64,000 bases of DNA, taken from positions 806,001 through 870,000 of the forward strand of contig NZ_CP032829.1 in assembly GCF_003660165.1 (NCBI RefSeq). Reading direction: 5' to 3'. Shown here piece by piece: positions 8,926 through 18,753 of this stretch. The translations under genes and the position numbers were made by a program. The notes under the pieces are model-generated. The model did no database searches. It had not been told where the DNA came from and saw nothing but the letters and a program-made list of their open reading frames with translations. The stretch comes from Sphingomonas paeninsulae. Its GTDB lineage: Bacteria; Pseudomonadota; Alphaproteobacteria; Sphingomonadales; Sphingomonadaceae. Every line of letters starts with the position of its first letter. Position 1 is the stretch's first letter.

Positions 8926-9927
8926 TCACAGGGCTGCCAGTGCAGTAGCGAGCGCTGCGATCTCGGCCTCGGGTTGGTCCCAGGACACGACGAACCGCGC
9001 TTCACCCGGACCCCAATCGTAAAAGTCGAAACCCTGTTCGCGCAGTTTCGCGACCTCCCCGGCGTGCATCACGACAAATACTTCGTTGGCCTGTACCGGA
9101 TTAATCAGGCGACCAGCAGCGGCTTCAGCTAACCGGATTGCGCCAGCATTCGCCGCCCGCGCATTCGTCAGCCAGAGATCGCCTTTCAGCATCGCCAGTA
9201 TCTGCGCCGCCTGATAGCGACCCTTCGACGACAAATGACCGGCCCGCTTGCGTCGGATGCGAACTTCGTCGGCAAGGCTGCGGTCGAACAGGATCAGCGC
9301 TTCGGCGGACAAACCCCCGTTCTTGATAAAGCCGAAACTCAGCGCCTCGACACCGCTGCGCCACGTCAGGTCGGCGGGAGTAGCGCCGGTATGGACGACG
9401 GCGTTAGCGAACCGTGCCCCATCCATATGCAAACGCAGGCCACGCTCTTTCGCCAATGCACCGATGGCAGTGACCTCTGAAGGAGCATAGCTTTGCCCGT
9501 ATTCGGTAGCGTTGGTGATCGAGATCGCGGCGGCCTGTGTACGGTGGACGTCGTTAGCAATCCCGTCGAGCAACCCGGTGATCGTGGCAGGCGTCAGCTT
9601 GGCTGCCTCACCCTCTGCGCCCAACAACTTTGCGCCCCCTGAATAAAACTCAGGAGCGCCAGCCTCGTCGTTCTGAATATGTGCATCGCGGTGACAGACG
9701 ATGCCGCGATAAGGGGGGCACAATGTTGCCAAAGCAAGTGCGTTCGCCGCCGTTCCCGTAGCGATCCACAGGGCCGTCACCTCGGTTTCGAAAACTTCCG
9801 AAAACGCGGCATCGAGTGCGCCACTCAGCGCATCGCCGTCATAAGCCGTGTCCACATGGTTGGCCTGCGCCATTGCGTCGAGAACACTGGGATGGACCGA
9901 AGCCGCATTGTCTGAGAAAAACCGCAT
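8926..9927 (-). CDS. ltaE: low-specificity L-threonine aldolase (PLP enzyme)
   Basis: Fold-type I PLP enzyme that cleaves L-threonine or allo-threonine to glycine and acetaldehyde. The product starts MRFFSDNAASVHPSVLDAM, with the conserved substrate segment HVDTAYDGD, cofactor-contact segment ATGTAANALAL, the catalytic Asp region LRLHMDGARFANAVV and a Lys in GFIKNGGLSAEAL at the usual Schiff-base position. At 333 aa it is normal length. The ATG at 9927 is preferred over the TTG at 9951 because homologues begin MRFFSDN. An 8-bp inverted repeat (9922-9942) spans this start codon. Confidence 0.88.
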   Translation of the reverse strand: MRFFSDNAASVHPSVLDAMAQANHVDTAYDGDALSGALDAAFSEVFETEVTALWIATGTAANALALATLCPPYRGIVCHRDAHIQNDEAGAPEFYSGGAKLLGAEGEAAKLTPATITGLLDGIANDVHRTQAAAISITNATEYGQSYAPSEVTAIGALAKERGLRLHMDGARFANAVVHTGATPADLTWRSGVEALSFGFIKNGGLSAEALILFDRSLADEVRIRRKRAGHLSSKGRYQAAQILAMLKGDLWLTNARAANAGAIRLAEAAAGRLINPVQANEVFVVMHAGEVAKLREQGFDFYDWGPGEARFVVSWDQPEAEIAALATALAAL

Positions 9928-9942
9928 GGGTATTCCATGCGG
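9922..9942. repeat. short inverted repeat over the ltaE start
   Basis: CCGCATGG - GTATT - CCATGCGG: a perfect 8-bp stem with a 5-nt spacer. It overlaps the ATG of ltaE and sits between the aqpZ stop and ltaE. There is no T-tract, so it is not a standard terminator. In the transcript it could mask the start codon; that is inference. Confidence 0.45.
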
Positions 9943-9958
9943 TCCTCTCAACCGCGCG

Positions 9959-10657
9959 TCAATCGCGCAACGGGCTCAGCCATTTATACCCTGCGCCGCC
10001 GATGATCCCGCCCAGAATTGGGGCAAGCCAGAACAGCCAGAGCTGGTGCAGCGCGATACCCCCCTCGATCAAGGCAGGCCCGGTCGACCGCGCCGGATTG
10101 ACCGAAGTATTGGTAACGGGAATCGAGATTAAATGGATCAACGTCAGGCACAGTCCGATCGCAATCGGGGCAAATCCTTTTGGCGCATTACCGTGGGTGG
10201 CCCCCATAATCACGAACAGGAATCCTGCCGTCAGCACCACTTCGATGATGAATGCCGATCGCAGCGAATACCCGCCCGGTGAGTGTTCGCCAAAGCCGTT
10301 GGATGCGACGCCCCCGGTAAACGATCCATCCATCTTGCCGCTCGCGATCAAGTACAGGAGCGCGGAGGCAACGACGGCACCCAAGACCTGTGCAACGATA
10401 TAGCCAGCGATATCACGGCCCGGAAACCGACCACCCGCCCACAAACCGATCGTTACGGCAGGGTTCAAATGGCAGCCTGAAATGTGGCCGATCGCAAAGG
10501 CCATCGTCAGCACCGTCAGGCCGAATGCCAAACTGACCCCGACAAAGCCGATGCCCAGCGCAGGAAAGCCCGCCGCCAGAACAGCGCTGCCACAACCGCC
10601 GAACACCAGCCAAAACGTTCCAAACGCCTCGGCCGCCAGTGGATTGAGATTTTTCAT
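9959..10657 (-). CDS. aqpZ: aquaporin Z
   Basis: Inner-membrane water channel of the MIP family (232 aa). Six helices and both half-helix NPA boxes are visible: [16 protein letters not shown] (first) and [16 protein letters not shown] (second, with the aromatic/arginine-filter Arg after NPA). [15 protein letters not shown] in helix 1 and the His in SGCHLNPA point to the water-selective AqpZ branch rather than a glycerol facilitator. AGGA lies ahead of the ATG at 10657. Confidence 0.95.
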   Translation of the reverse strand: MKNLNPLAAEAFGTFWLVFGGCGSAVLAAGFPALGIGFVGVSLAFGLTVLTMAFAIGHISGCHLNPAVTIGLWAGGRFPGRDIAGYIVAQVLGAVVASALLYLIASGKMDGSFTGGVASNGFGEHSPGGYSLRSAFIIEVVLTAGFLFVIMGATHGNAPKGFAPIAIGLCLTLIHLISIPVTNTSVNPARSTGPALIEGGIALHQLWLFWLAPILGGIIGGAGYKWLSPLRD

Positions 10658-10722
10658 ATTTTCCTCCCCCTTGCACAGAGCAAGTAGGGGAGGTTTGATA
10701 CGACACCGTTCCGATGTAAAGC

Positions 10723-11145
10723 CTAGCTTCCGAAACGCTCTTTCAGTGCCATCATGGTCAGGGCCGCGCGCGCAGCCTCGCCGCCCTTATTCTTTTCGTC
10801 GGGTCGAGCGCGGGTCAGCGCCTGGGCTTCGTTTTCGACGGTGAGAATACCGTTACCGATCGCCAGTCCGTCCATTGTCAAAGCCATCACGCCTCGCGCG
10901 CTTTCGCCGGCAACGATTTCGAAATGATAGGTTTCGCCCCGGATCACGACACCCAGCGCAACATAGCCATCATAGCGACCGCTCTCTGCGGCCAACGAAA
11001 TTGCCCCCGGAACCTCGAGCGCGCCCGGGACCGTGATCGTGTCGTGATGATGGCCAGCATCCTCGATCGCTGCACGTGTTCCGCTAAGCAGCAGATCGTT
11101 CAGATGGTCGTAGAACCGTGCTTCTACGATGAGCAGCTTTGCCAT
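10723..11145 (-). CDS. ribH: 6,7-dimethyl-8-ribityllumazine synthase
   Basis: Penultimate step of riboflavin synthesis: condenses 3,4-dihydroxy-2-butanone 4-phosphate with the ribitylamino-pyrimidinedione. This 140-aa protein has the family hallmarks: substrate-binding [32 protein letters not shown] with the catalytic His, and the phosphate-site region [17 protein letters not shown]. Its ATG overlaps the TAA of the upstream ribB-type gene by one base (TAATG), so RibB and RibH, which act in sequence, are translationally coupled. Confidence 0.95.
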   Translation of the reverse strand: MAKLLIVEARFYDHLNDLLLSGTRAAIEDAGHHHDTITVPGALEVPGAISLAAESGRYDGYVALGVVIRGETYHFEIVAGESARGVMALTMDGLAIGNGILTVENEAQALTRARPDEKNKGGEAARAALTMMALKERFGS

Positions 11146-12446
11146 TATTGAATACCTGTCAGTGGAATGGGTCGCTCACCGACAATCGACAGGCCGTAGC
11201 CCTCGAGTCCGATGAGCATATGATGCGTATTGGTCAGCAGGATCATGTCCTGCACGCCCAGTTCGGCCAGCACCTGCGCACCGATGCCATAATCACGCAG
11301 TTCCTCCGCCTCCGGCTCCCCTGCCCGCTTGCCCTGCGCGCGCAGATTCATGAGACGGGTCACGCTATCCTGCATGTTGCGATTTATCACGACGATAACG
11401 CCGGAACCTTCCTCGGCGATCACTTTCATCGATTCCGAAAGCAGTCCTGACCGCTGGTTCTGCTCACCGAAAGTATCGACGAAGATCGAATGGGTGTGCA
11501 TCCGCACCAGCACGGGCTTTTCGGGATCGAGATACCCTTTGACCAGCGCGACGGTCTCATCGCCGGTGGCCTTGTTGTAAAACGTCATCGCGGTCCAGTC
11601 GCCACCCCAGCGACTGACGAAGCGCATCTCAGTCCGCTTTTCGATCAGATGGTCGTGCTTATGGCGATAAGCGATGAGGTCGCGAATCGTACCCATCTTC
11701 AGTCCATGCAGCCGCGCAAAGGAGATAAGATCGTCCATCCGCGCCATCGTGCCGTCGTCTTTCATGATCTCACAGATCACACCCGACGGGTTAAGACCGG
11801 CAAGCCGCGCAACATCGACAGCAGCTTCGGTATGACCGGTGCGCACCAGCACGCCACCATCGCGTGCAATCAGCGGAAAAACATGTCCCGGTGTAACGAT
11901 ATCGGCCGCGCCCTTTGCGCCGTCGATGGCGACCGAAATTGTCCGCGACCGATCTGCCGCCGAAATACCCGTCGTGACCCCCTCGAGTGCTTCGATCGAA
12001 GTCGTGAAGGCGGTTTCATGACGCGTGCCATTCGCGCGGCTCATCAATTGAAGCCCGAGGGTGTCGACCCGCTCCTTGGTCAGCGCGAGACAGATCAGCC
12101 CGCGGCCATGCGTCGCCATGAAGTTGATTGCGTCGGGAGTAGCCATCTGGGCCGGTATGATCAGATCGCCTTCGTTCTCACGGTCCTCATCGTCGACCAG
12201 AATGAACATTCGCCCATTGCGCGCCTCATCGATAATTTCCTCGATCGGCACCAGCGATGGCCGGTCGTCGTTCGCAAGCAAATAAGTTTCAAGCTTCCGA
12301 AGCGTGTCGGACGTCGGGTTCCAATCTGCGGAATCCAGATCACGCAGAGTGTTTGCATGAAGCCCCGCCGCGCGGGCGAGACCCGAACGCGAAACGCCAC
12401 CGATGGAGACGTGTTCACGTACTTTATCTATCAGGGATGTGCTCAT
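11145..12446 (-). CDS. ribB: HTH - 3,4-dihydroxy-2-butanone-4-phosphate synthase - degenerate GTP cyclohydrolase II fusion
   Basis: This 433-aa protein has three parts. Residues ~1-65 resemble an XRE-type helix-turn-helix ([19 protein letters not shown], then [10 protein letters not shown]). Residues ~68-265 are RibB, with the acidic Mg/substrate loop [15 protein letters not shown] and the phosphate segment [13 protein letters not shown]. The rest is a GTP cyclohydrolase II-like domain that lacks the zinc cysteines: the segment reads [19 protein letters not shown] where RibA has its Cys cluster. The C-terminal half is therefore probably not a GTP cyclohydrolase, as in other RibBX-type fusions. 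RibB makes the four-carbon precursor from ribulose 5-phosphate. A palindrome lies 12 bases before the start, so the HTH may control its own gene. Confidence 0.92.
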   Translation of the reverse strand: MSTSLIDKVREHVSIGGVSRSGLARAAGLHANTLRDLDSADWNPTSDTLRKLETYLLANDDRPSLVPIEEIIDEARNGRMFILVDDEDRENEGDLIIPAQMATPDAINFMATHGRGLICLALTKERVDTLGLQLMSRANGTRHETAFTTSIEALEGVTTGISAADRSRTISVAIDGAKGAADIVTPGHVFPLIARDGGVLVRTGHTEAAVDVARLAGLNPSGVICEIMKDDGTMARMDDLISFARLHGLKMGTIRDLIAYRHKHDHLIEKRTEMRFVSRWGGDWTAMTFYNKATGDETVALVKGYLDPEKPVLVRMHTHSIFVDTFGEQNQRSGLLSESMKVIAEEGSGVIVVINRNMQDSVTRLMNLRAQGKRAGEPEAEELRDYGIGAQVLAELGVQDMILLTNTHHMLIGLEGYGLSIVGERPIPLTGIQ

Positions 12447-12458
12447 AAAGCCACAATC

Positions 12459-12474
12459 TCACATTATAATGTGA
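12459..12474. promoter_or_regulatory. perfect 16-bp palindrome at the ribB promoter, candidate operator
   Basis: TCACATTATAATGTGA is a perfect palindrome. Read leftward it contains TATAAT (12468-12463), a consensus -10 that would start transcription about ten bases before the ribB ATG at 12446. A dimeric HTH protein bound here would block the promoter. The RibB fusion itself carries an HTH domain and is the obvious candidate; that link is inference. Confidence 0.6.
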
Positions 12475-12570
12475 TCGTCAACTTCCCTCACATCGGAAAG
12501 ACATCGGCGGATAAACCGGCCCTGTCGCGGGGAATTACACGCCAATCCCTGCCTTGCCAACCGACCGGCT

Positions 12571-12595
12571 AAAAAGAAACCGTCGTTCGCGACGG
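12571..12595 (-). terminator. intrinsic-terminator-like hairpin upstream of ribB
   Basis: Read leftward: CCGTCG-CGAA-CGACGG followed by TTTCTTTTT, a 6-bp GC-rich stem with a tetraloop and a U-tract. It would stop leftward transcripts before they reach ribB, either as a boundary or as an attenuator. A second possible stem (GGGAGT with ACTCCC) lies just 5' and shares its last bases with the terminator's first arm. Confidence 0.5.
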
Positions 12596-12697
12596 GAGTT
12601 ACCTGCCCCACTCCCCCATGCTCGGAAAAGGCCGTCAGAGCGATACCAAACGACGAAGTTCCCGCAAAACTTCCGTTTTCATTGGTCATATGCGGAT

Positions 12698-12742
12698 TTT
12701 AGATTGACATTGATTACGCATACAACCGATAGTGAGCGAATA
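12698..12742 (+). promoter_or_regulatory. promoter of the TonB receptor with shared TACGCATACAA element
   Basis: TTTAGA (12698-12703), a 17-base spacer and TACAAC (12721-12726) form one -35/-10 pair. TTGACA (12704-12709) with GATAGT (12728-12733) is an alternative. ATTACGCA (12713-12720) abuts the TACAAC box. The same arrangement recurs at 24852-24880, and a variant on the minus strand at 22961-22934. Confidence 0.6.
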
Positions 12743-12762
12743 ATAATAAGGGGAGAGGGAAT

Positions 12763-15305
12763 ATGTCCGTTCGAATTTTGCGCGCCACCCAATGGTTGGC
12801 GCTCGCTACAAGCAGCCTCACAATGGCAACTGTTGCCCTGGCCCAAGAGGCTGCGCCTCCGGTTAACTCCGGCCTCGATGAAATCGTTGTGACGGCACAA
12901 AAACGCGCACAGAATTTGCAGGATGTGCCGATCGCCATCAGCGCCATCAGTGCGGAAAAAATCGCCCAGCTTGGGATCCATGATTCCCGCGATCTGAGTG
13001 GCCTGGCACCCAATGTCACCATCGTGCAGGGAACGACGAGCAATAGCGCAGCGGTATTCTCGATCCGGGGCATTTCCAACGGCGGAAGTGAGAGTTTCGG
13101 CGTCGATTCCGCCAACGGCCTATATATCGACGGCGTTTATATCGCCCGTTCCGGCGCAGCTGGCATGGACGTCATGGATGTCGAGCGTGTCGAAGTCTTG
13201 CGGGGCCCGCAGGGCACGTTGTTCGGTCGCAACACCACGGGCGGCGCCATTCATTTCATATCGCGCGCACCCAGCCCTACGTTTCAGCTCAAAGCCGAAA
13301 CCGGGTATGGCAATTTCGACGCCTGGAACGGCAAGATTACGCTCGATCCAGGTAAGATCGCAGGTATCTCCACGAGCTTTTCCTACAGCCATCGCCAACG
13401 TGACGGCGTTGTCGATAATATTTTACAGCCTCAGGATTCGAAAGACCCGGGCGCTCTCAAATCAGACTCTTTCCGCATAGCGGCGCGGACGGAACTGGGT
13501 GGCACCGGCAGCATCCAATATATATTCGACTGGAGCCGGGTCAACGGCACGCCGATGCCTTTCCAGTTGACCAACACGGCCAACGGCGCGCCTCTGGCCC
13601 CGATAAATGTGAACGGCCAGCAAGTCGTATCGGTACAGCAAGCTCCGGTTGCCCAGTATCTCGCTGCCGCGACTTTCCTGAACCCGGCATGCGCGGCACT
13701 GGCCGTGCCCACGCGCGTCTATCGGGATAAAGTGTGTAACAACATACTCAGCACGGCCCGCGACCAGACATGGGGCCACAATCTGCAAATAGAAAACGAC
13801 TTTGGCATCTTTAAAGTTAAGTCCACCACCGGCTATCGCTTCTGGAACAGCAGTAGCACTAACGATCTCGACGGCATCGGCAGTTTCAGTGGACCGGCTT
13901 TTTCCAGCGCTTCGCTGTTTAACGGCATGCCCGTATCGCTACTGCAATTCATCCCCTCCATTCCTGCAGCGGCGCGGGCTAGCATCGCCGCCGCTCCCGT
14001 TCCCACAGTCGTCCAGGATCTGTTCGACACTAACAATCGGCGGAAACACAAACAGTTCAGCCAGGAAATCGAGTTTTCCGGTAGTGGCGATTCGCTCGAC
14101 TGGGTCGTGGGTGGTTTCTACTTCTGGGAGAAAGGATCGGAATATAATCCGCAAAGCAGCGGCTTCATTCTCGACACTAACAGCACCTTTCTCTCCAGTT
14201 TCGGTGCCTTGGGACCCAGCTTTGTCGCCGCCAATCCGGCCCGCTACCGGCTCGTGCCGACACTGGCGATACTCAATTACACGGCAACCAGCGAAAGCAC
14301 CGCTGTATATGGGCAATTCACATACTATCCCGGCGGCCATGCCAGCGGCATCCGCCTGACAGCCGGCGGACGCTATACATGGGATCAGAAGCGGCTATTC
14401 CGCCAACAGAACGGACCCGCGCCGCTTGCCATACCCGAAACCGGCAGCGCAGGATTCCAGAAATTCACCTGGAACCTGATGGCCGGTTATAATGTTGCCG
14501 AGGGCATTAATCTCTATGCCCGTGCGGCGACCGGTTACCGGTCAGGGGGTTCAACTCGCAGGATCCGGTCATTCCGGGCACCCACACCTTGGCGAGTTTC
14601 AAGCCGGAAACCGTGACCTCCTATGAGATCGGGGTGAAAACCGAACTATTCGACCGTCGCCTGCGCGTGAACATTGCGGGCTATCACAACATATACAAGA
14701 ATCTGGCCGTCAATATTCCCCGCACCGATGCACCGGCTGGCACTTTCGCCACGCAGATCGGTAACGCGGGAAGGGTTAACTATACCGGCGTCGAAATGGA
14801 CATGCAGGCCATTTTGACCGACAATTTTTCGGTCGACGGCAATATCGGCTATGTCGACGTGAAATATAAGCAATTCCTTGCCGGCCAGTCTCCGACGGCT
14901 GGGGCGCCACCAGTCAACATCGCCTCGATCGTCACGCCGGGCTATACCTCGCCGCTTACGGCCAATGCTGCAATCAATGCTCAATTCCCGTTAAACCGGG
15001 GTAACGCCCGGCTTATCGGTCGTGTTGGCTATACGCACGAGGATGGCAAATACAGTTTTTCCAGCATCAATTCGGCACCGTTCAACGAAGCGTTGAAGGG
15101 TGACAATCGGGACACTATCGACGCGCAGTTAGGCGTCGACCGCATCTCCATTGGCGGTGCCGAGGGCGAAATTCGTTTCTGGGCAAAGAACCTAACCAAC
15201 GCGAAGGATTTCGTTCGCGGTGTCGATTTTGGCCAACTCGGATTTGCAGGCGGCTACTTCGCCGAACCGCGGACCTACGGAGTAACGGTAGGCGCGAAAT
15301 TCTGA
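12763..15305 (+). pseudogene. TonB-dependent receptor, single-base frameshift
   Basis: Outer-membrane active transporter for large or scarce substrates. It has a signal peptide ending near AQEAAPP, a TonB box DEIVVTAQKR, a plug domain (SIRGISNGG, RVEVLRGPQGTLFGRN) and a 22-strand-type barrel ending in TYGVTVGAKF. The frame breaks at the G5 run 14545-14549: upstream reads YARAATGYRSGG, and one base later the sequence resumes as FNSQDP ... LASFKPETVTSYEIGVKTEL. Adding one G gives an uninterrupted 847-aa protein of normal length. A strong GGGGAGAGGGA site precedes the ATG. It heads the accessory catabolic block and probably imports its substrate, which is unknown. Confidence 0.85.
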
Positions 15306-15320
15306 CACTCGGGTTCGAAA

Positions 15321-15359
15321 TATGGCCTAATCCCATCAGGGGTTAGGCCATACTTTTTT
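15321..15359 (+). terminator. intrinsic terminator after the TonB receptor
   Basis: A 14-bp stem (15321-15334 with 15339-15352, TATGGCCTAATCCC and its complement with one G-T pair), a 4-nt loop and TTTTTT at 15354-15359. Confidence 0.85.
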
Positions 15360-15433
15360 CGCTTCGGGCGATCGCAGCCCATACGCCGCAGCGGGATCTG
15401 ACCTATCGCATTATCAAAACGCTTGAAACGGCG

Positions 15434-17557
15434 TCAGGCGGATAGTTTCGCCACTGACTTTGCACCGCCCCTGATCGCCCCCTCGATGTAAGTGACGCCA
15501 AGGCAGTCACCGACCGTCTCAACCTGAAACCCCTCTGCGCGCAAGCTGTCGGCGAGAGACGTATCGCCCCGCGCGCCCATTGCGACAATCACATGATCCG
15601 CCCGCGCATCGTGCGACGCGCCATCTGCAGCGCTGAACGATACCGCCTCGGGTCCGATCGCAATGTCTCTTGCACCGGCATGCAGAGCCACACCATGTTC
15701 CTTCAGTTCCGACACCAGACGCATCCGCCGGACCAGCAGCAATCCCTTGCCCACTCGGGGGCCGGGTTCCACAACAGTCACATGACGACCGCGCTCGTGC
15801 AGAAATTCAGCCAGTTCCAGACCAACCAGTTCACCGCCGATAATCACGATACGCTTGCCAAGGGGCATCCATTTCCGGCTGGCCGCGCGAACGAATTCCA
15901 GATTACTCGTAAGACCCGTAGCCGCGCCCAATCGAGTGGCCACGCGCGTCGCCAACCCCAGCTTTCGCGTCAAAGCGCCCGAGGTCTCGCCCATAAGCAT
16001 ATTGCGCATATCGTCGCCGCTGAAAACATGGGCCTGATCGCTGCCCGAAATGTCGGGCATATCCCGTCGCGCGCCGGTCGCGACAATGATGGCATCGGGT
16101 GCAAGGACGCGAAGCATGTCAGGCGTAGCGTCCGTATTGAGCCGCACATCGACCCCGGACCGCTGGGTGCGGGCTGCGAGCCAAACGAGCAGATCTTCGT
16201 TCGGAGGATAGGCAAGTGCAGCGAAACGCAGCGTCCCGCCCAAACGATTGCCTTTCTCGATCAGGGTGACGGTATTGCCTGCCTCCGCCATTCGACAGGC
16301 GGCCTCCATGCCGCCCGGACCGCCCCCGATAACCACGATGCGCATTCCCGTGCGCACGGGCGGCACACGCTCGCATTCAAAGCCTGTTTCGGGATTAACC
16401 GCACAGCGCAGCGGCTCTCGCGTGTAAGCCGCGCTGACACAGGTGTAGCAATAGATGCATGGCCGTACTGTATCCGCCATGCCCGCCGCTAACTTGTTCG
16501 GCAGCGCGGGATCGGCCAGCAATTTGCGGCCCATCGCGAGGAAATCATAATCACCAGCACCGATATGCGTATTGGCCGCCTTCGCCTCGACACGCCCCGA
16601 CGCAATAATCGGGAGCGCTACAGCCGATTTGAACGCACGGGCGGCAGCGATATTGGTTTCCGGCACATGCGGAATATTCGAGCCGGAATGCAGCTTTCCC
16701 ATACCGACATTGTGATAAGACGTAACGGTGATGGCATCGACACCCGCCGCTTCGACCAGACGCGCGGTTTCGATCGCCACGTCGAGGGTAATGCCGCCGT
16801 CCTTGCCGATCTCACGCGCGTCAAGCTTGCACCAGACAGGGAAATCGGAACCGACCTCAGCGCGTATCGCCCCGATCACTTCGAGCAGGAGGCGCGCGCG
16901 GTTTTCCAGCGGACCGCCGTAGCGATCGGTTCGGCTGTTCGTCTTGGGCGACAGAAAGGACGATAGCAGATAGCCATGCCCGGAATGGATTTCGACACCA
17001 TCGAATCCCGCCTGCTTGGCGCGCCGCGCGCCCGCTGCAAATTGCGACACGACAATAGCGATGTCCGCCTCGTCCATCACCTTGATCCGGGGCATCTTAC
17101 CGCCAGCAAAGGAAGCCATTTCTTCGGGCAAAAAATAGCTCAGAAAATCACCTTGCATCGGTGGTGGCAAGCAGGGCGCCCAGATCATCTCATCGAAAGC
17201 ATCGCCGGAATAGCCGGCCACCAGCCCGCCATGATGCAATTGCGCTGCGATTTTCGTGCCGTGGCGGTGCACCCGCTCGGCAAGCGCCCGCAGGCCGGGC
17301 AGGAAGCGATCGTGAGAAATGGCGCTCTGATTGGGTTGAACCGCGCCCGTCGGCCAGGCGACACCCGCAACGCCAGAAATAATAAGCCCCGCCCCGCCCC
17401 GGGCCTGCTCTTCATGATAGGCGATCAGCCGTTCGCCACACTGGCCATCCGGCTCGGACAGGCTGACCCCCATGGCCGTAACAAAGATGCGGTTACGCAC
17501 ATCGAGTGTTCCGATCCGACCCGGCGCGAGTAGATGCGCATAGTCATCGTTCGCCAT
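15434..17557 (-). CDS. NADH:flavin oxidoreductase with Fe-S and FAD domains (2,4-dienoyl-CoA/enoate reductase type)
   Basis: A 707-aa enzyme of the FadH/BaiCD class. An N-terminal FMN TIM barrel (about 1-350) carries the paired histidines in FDGVEIHSGHGYLLSSFLSP. Cysteines for a 4Fe-4S cluster follow (RPCIYCYTCV ... LRCAVNP). The C-terminal FAD/NAD domain has GGGPGGMEAACRMAEAG and a second nucleotide fold (IVIIGGELVGLELAEFL). Such enzymes reduce C=C bonds conjugated to carbonyl or CoA thioester groups, or act on cyclic enones; the substrate here is unknown. AAGGA lies before the ATG. It follows the OYE gene by 34 bases, so two ene-reductases share one transcript. Confidence 0.88.
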   Translation of the reverse strand: MANDDYAHLLAPGRIGTLDVRNRIFVTAMGVSLSEPDGQCGERLIAYHEEQARGGAGLIISGVAGVAWPTGAVQPNQSAISHDRFLPGLRALAERVHRHGTKIAAQLHHGGLVAGYSGDAFDEMIWAPCLPPPMQGDFLSYFLPEEMASFAGGKMPRIKVMDEADIAIVVSQFAAGARRAKQAGFDGVEIHSGHGYLLSSFLSPKTNSRTDRYGGPLENRARLLLEVIGAIRAEVGSDFPVWCKLDAREIGKDGGITLDVAIETARLVEAAGVDAITVTSYHNVGMGKLHSGSNIPHVPETNIAAARAFKSAVALPIIASGRVEAKAANTHIGAGDYDFLAMGRKLLADPALPNKLAAGMADTVRPCIYCYTCVSAAYTREPLRCAVNPETGFECERVPPVRTGMRIVVIGGGPGGMEAACRMAEAGNTVTLIEKGNRLGGTLRFAALAYPPNEDLLVWLAARTQRSGVDVRLNTDATPDMLRVLAPDAIIVATGARRDMPDISGSDQAHVFSGDDMRNMLMGETSGALTRKLGLATRVATRLGAATGLTSNLEFVRAASRKWMPLGKRIVIIGGELVGLELAEFLHERGRHVTVVEPGPRVGKGLLLVRRMRLVSELKEHGVALHAGARDIAIGPEAVSFSAADGASHDARADHVIVAMGARGDTSLADSLRAEGFQVETVGDCLGVTYIEGAIRGGAKSVAKLSA

Positions 17558-17591
17558 CAGACATCATTCCTTATGTCATTGCCGCCACGCG

Positions 17592-18670
17592 TCATGCCGA
17601 GGCACTCGCCACAAGGGGAGGGTAATCGATATACCCCCTCTCCTCACCCGCATAGAGCAGGGAGAAATCGGGTTTTGCCAGCGGCGCGTTGTCGCGAAGC
17701 CTTTCAACAAGATCGGGATTGGCAATAAAGGCCCGGCCGAAACTGACGGCATCCGCCCTGTCCTGCTCGAGCAGCCTTCGAGCCGAATCGGACTTCAGAT
17801 TGTTGTTGGCGATTATCGGGCCCGACCAGCGCCCCCGCAGCATTTTCAGGATCGGCAGGTCAGGAATCTGCATATCGACAAGATGCAGATAGGCCAGTCC
17901 CAGACCGTCAACCGCCTGAACGAACGGGAGAAACGTATCGACGGGGTTGGCCGGGTCCATGCCGTTATAGGGGTTGCCCGGCGAGATACGGAACCCGACG
18001 CGATCCGCACCGATTGCGGCTGACATGGCCTCCAATACCTGAACTGGAAAGCGGATCCGGTTTTGCACTCCGCCGCCATAATCATCGTCGCGCGCGTTAC
18101 TGATGGGATTGAGAAACTGGTTGATCAGATAACCGCTGGCACAATGCAGTTCTACGCCGTCCATCCCTGCGTCCATGGCATTTCTGGCTGCGGTCGCAAA
18201 ATCATCGATCAGTGCCGGGATTTCGCTCCTCGGAATGGCGCGGGGCATGGCCGTGGGTGCCGGCACACCATCCGGACCGGGGACTTTTTCCGGACAGGAA
18301 ATCGCAGACGGCGCGATGATATCCGCTTCGAATCCCCGATTGGCTGGCACGACCACACGGCCACAGTGCATGAGTTGCATGACTATTCGCCCCCGCGCTT
18401 GTGAACGGCGCTCGTTACGGCCCGCCAACCCTCGATCTGCGCCTCACTATGGATACCCGGTGTGCGCCAATAACCCTTACCCGCTGGTGTCGGCTGCACA
18501 CCCTCCGTCACGAGCAAACCGGCGGTGGCGCGCTGTCGATAATAATCCACCATCAGCGAGGTTGGAATGTCGTCATCCCCTGCGCGACCACGAGTCATCG
18601 GCGCCATAACGATCCGATTGGAAAGCGCTATTCCACCAAGAAGTGTGGGGACAAATAAAGGATCAACCAC
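17592..18670 (-). pseudogene. alkene reductase of the old yellow enzyme family (NemA-like), single-base frameshift
   Basis: FMN-dependent ene-reductase acting on alpha,beta-unsaturated carbonyls. The N-terminal part reads LFVPTLLGGIALSNRIVMAP and ends HKRGG. The downstream frame reads RIVMQLMHCGRVVVPANRG, then MDGVELHCASGYLINQFL with the substrate residues, and YIDYPPLV at the end. The break is in the C5 run 18390-18394 (G5 in the gene); one more base joins the halves into 359 aa, the usual length. I took the GTG at 18670 (product VVDPLFVPTLL) as start; a TTG at 18682 is also possible. The gene is divergent from the SDR at 18754. Confidence 0.83.
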
Positions 18671-18694
18671 GTAGTTCGCTTTCAATATGGACCG

Positions 18695-18742
18695 TTGACC
18701 GGTGTTTGCGTCGTAAACTATACCTTTGGATACGCAATTCAA
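18695..18742 (+). promoter_or_regulatory. promoter and TACGCA-type element ahead of the SDR at 18754
   Basis: TTGACC (18695-18700), 17 bases, CTATAC (18718-18723). The spacer holds TTTGCGTCGTAA, and GATACGCAATTCAA lies at 18729-18742, a variant of the element found at other promoters of this block. The same gap must also serve the divergent OYE operon. Confidence 0.5.
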
Positions 18743-18753
18743 GGATGATGCGC

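Noticed and set aside
12459-12689. 76-aa leftward frame upstream of ribB
   Set aside because: No ribosome site, mixed codon use, and it ends inside the palindrome. More likely a leader region with the terminator-like hairpin.
12447-12700. FMN riboswitch ahead of ribB
   Set aside because: Short fragments such as GGGGCAGG...ACTCCC and TGTAATTCCC resemble pieces of the aptamer, but the conserved multi-stem order (AGGGTGAAATTCCC, ACCGGCGGT) cannot be assembled on the leftward strand.
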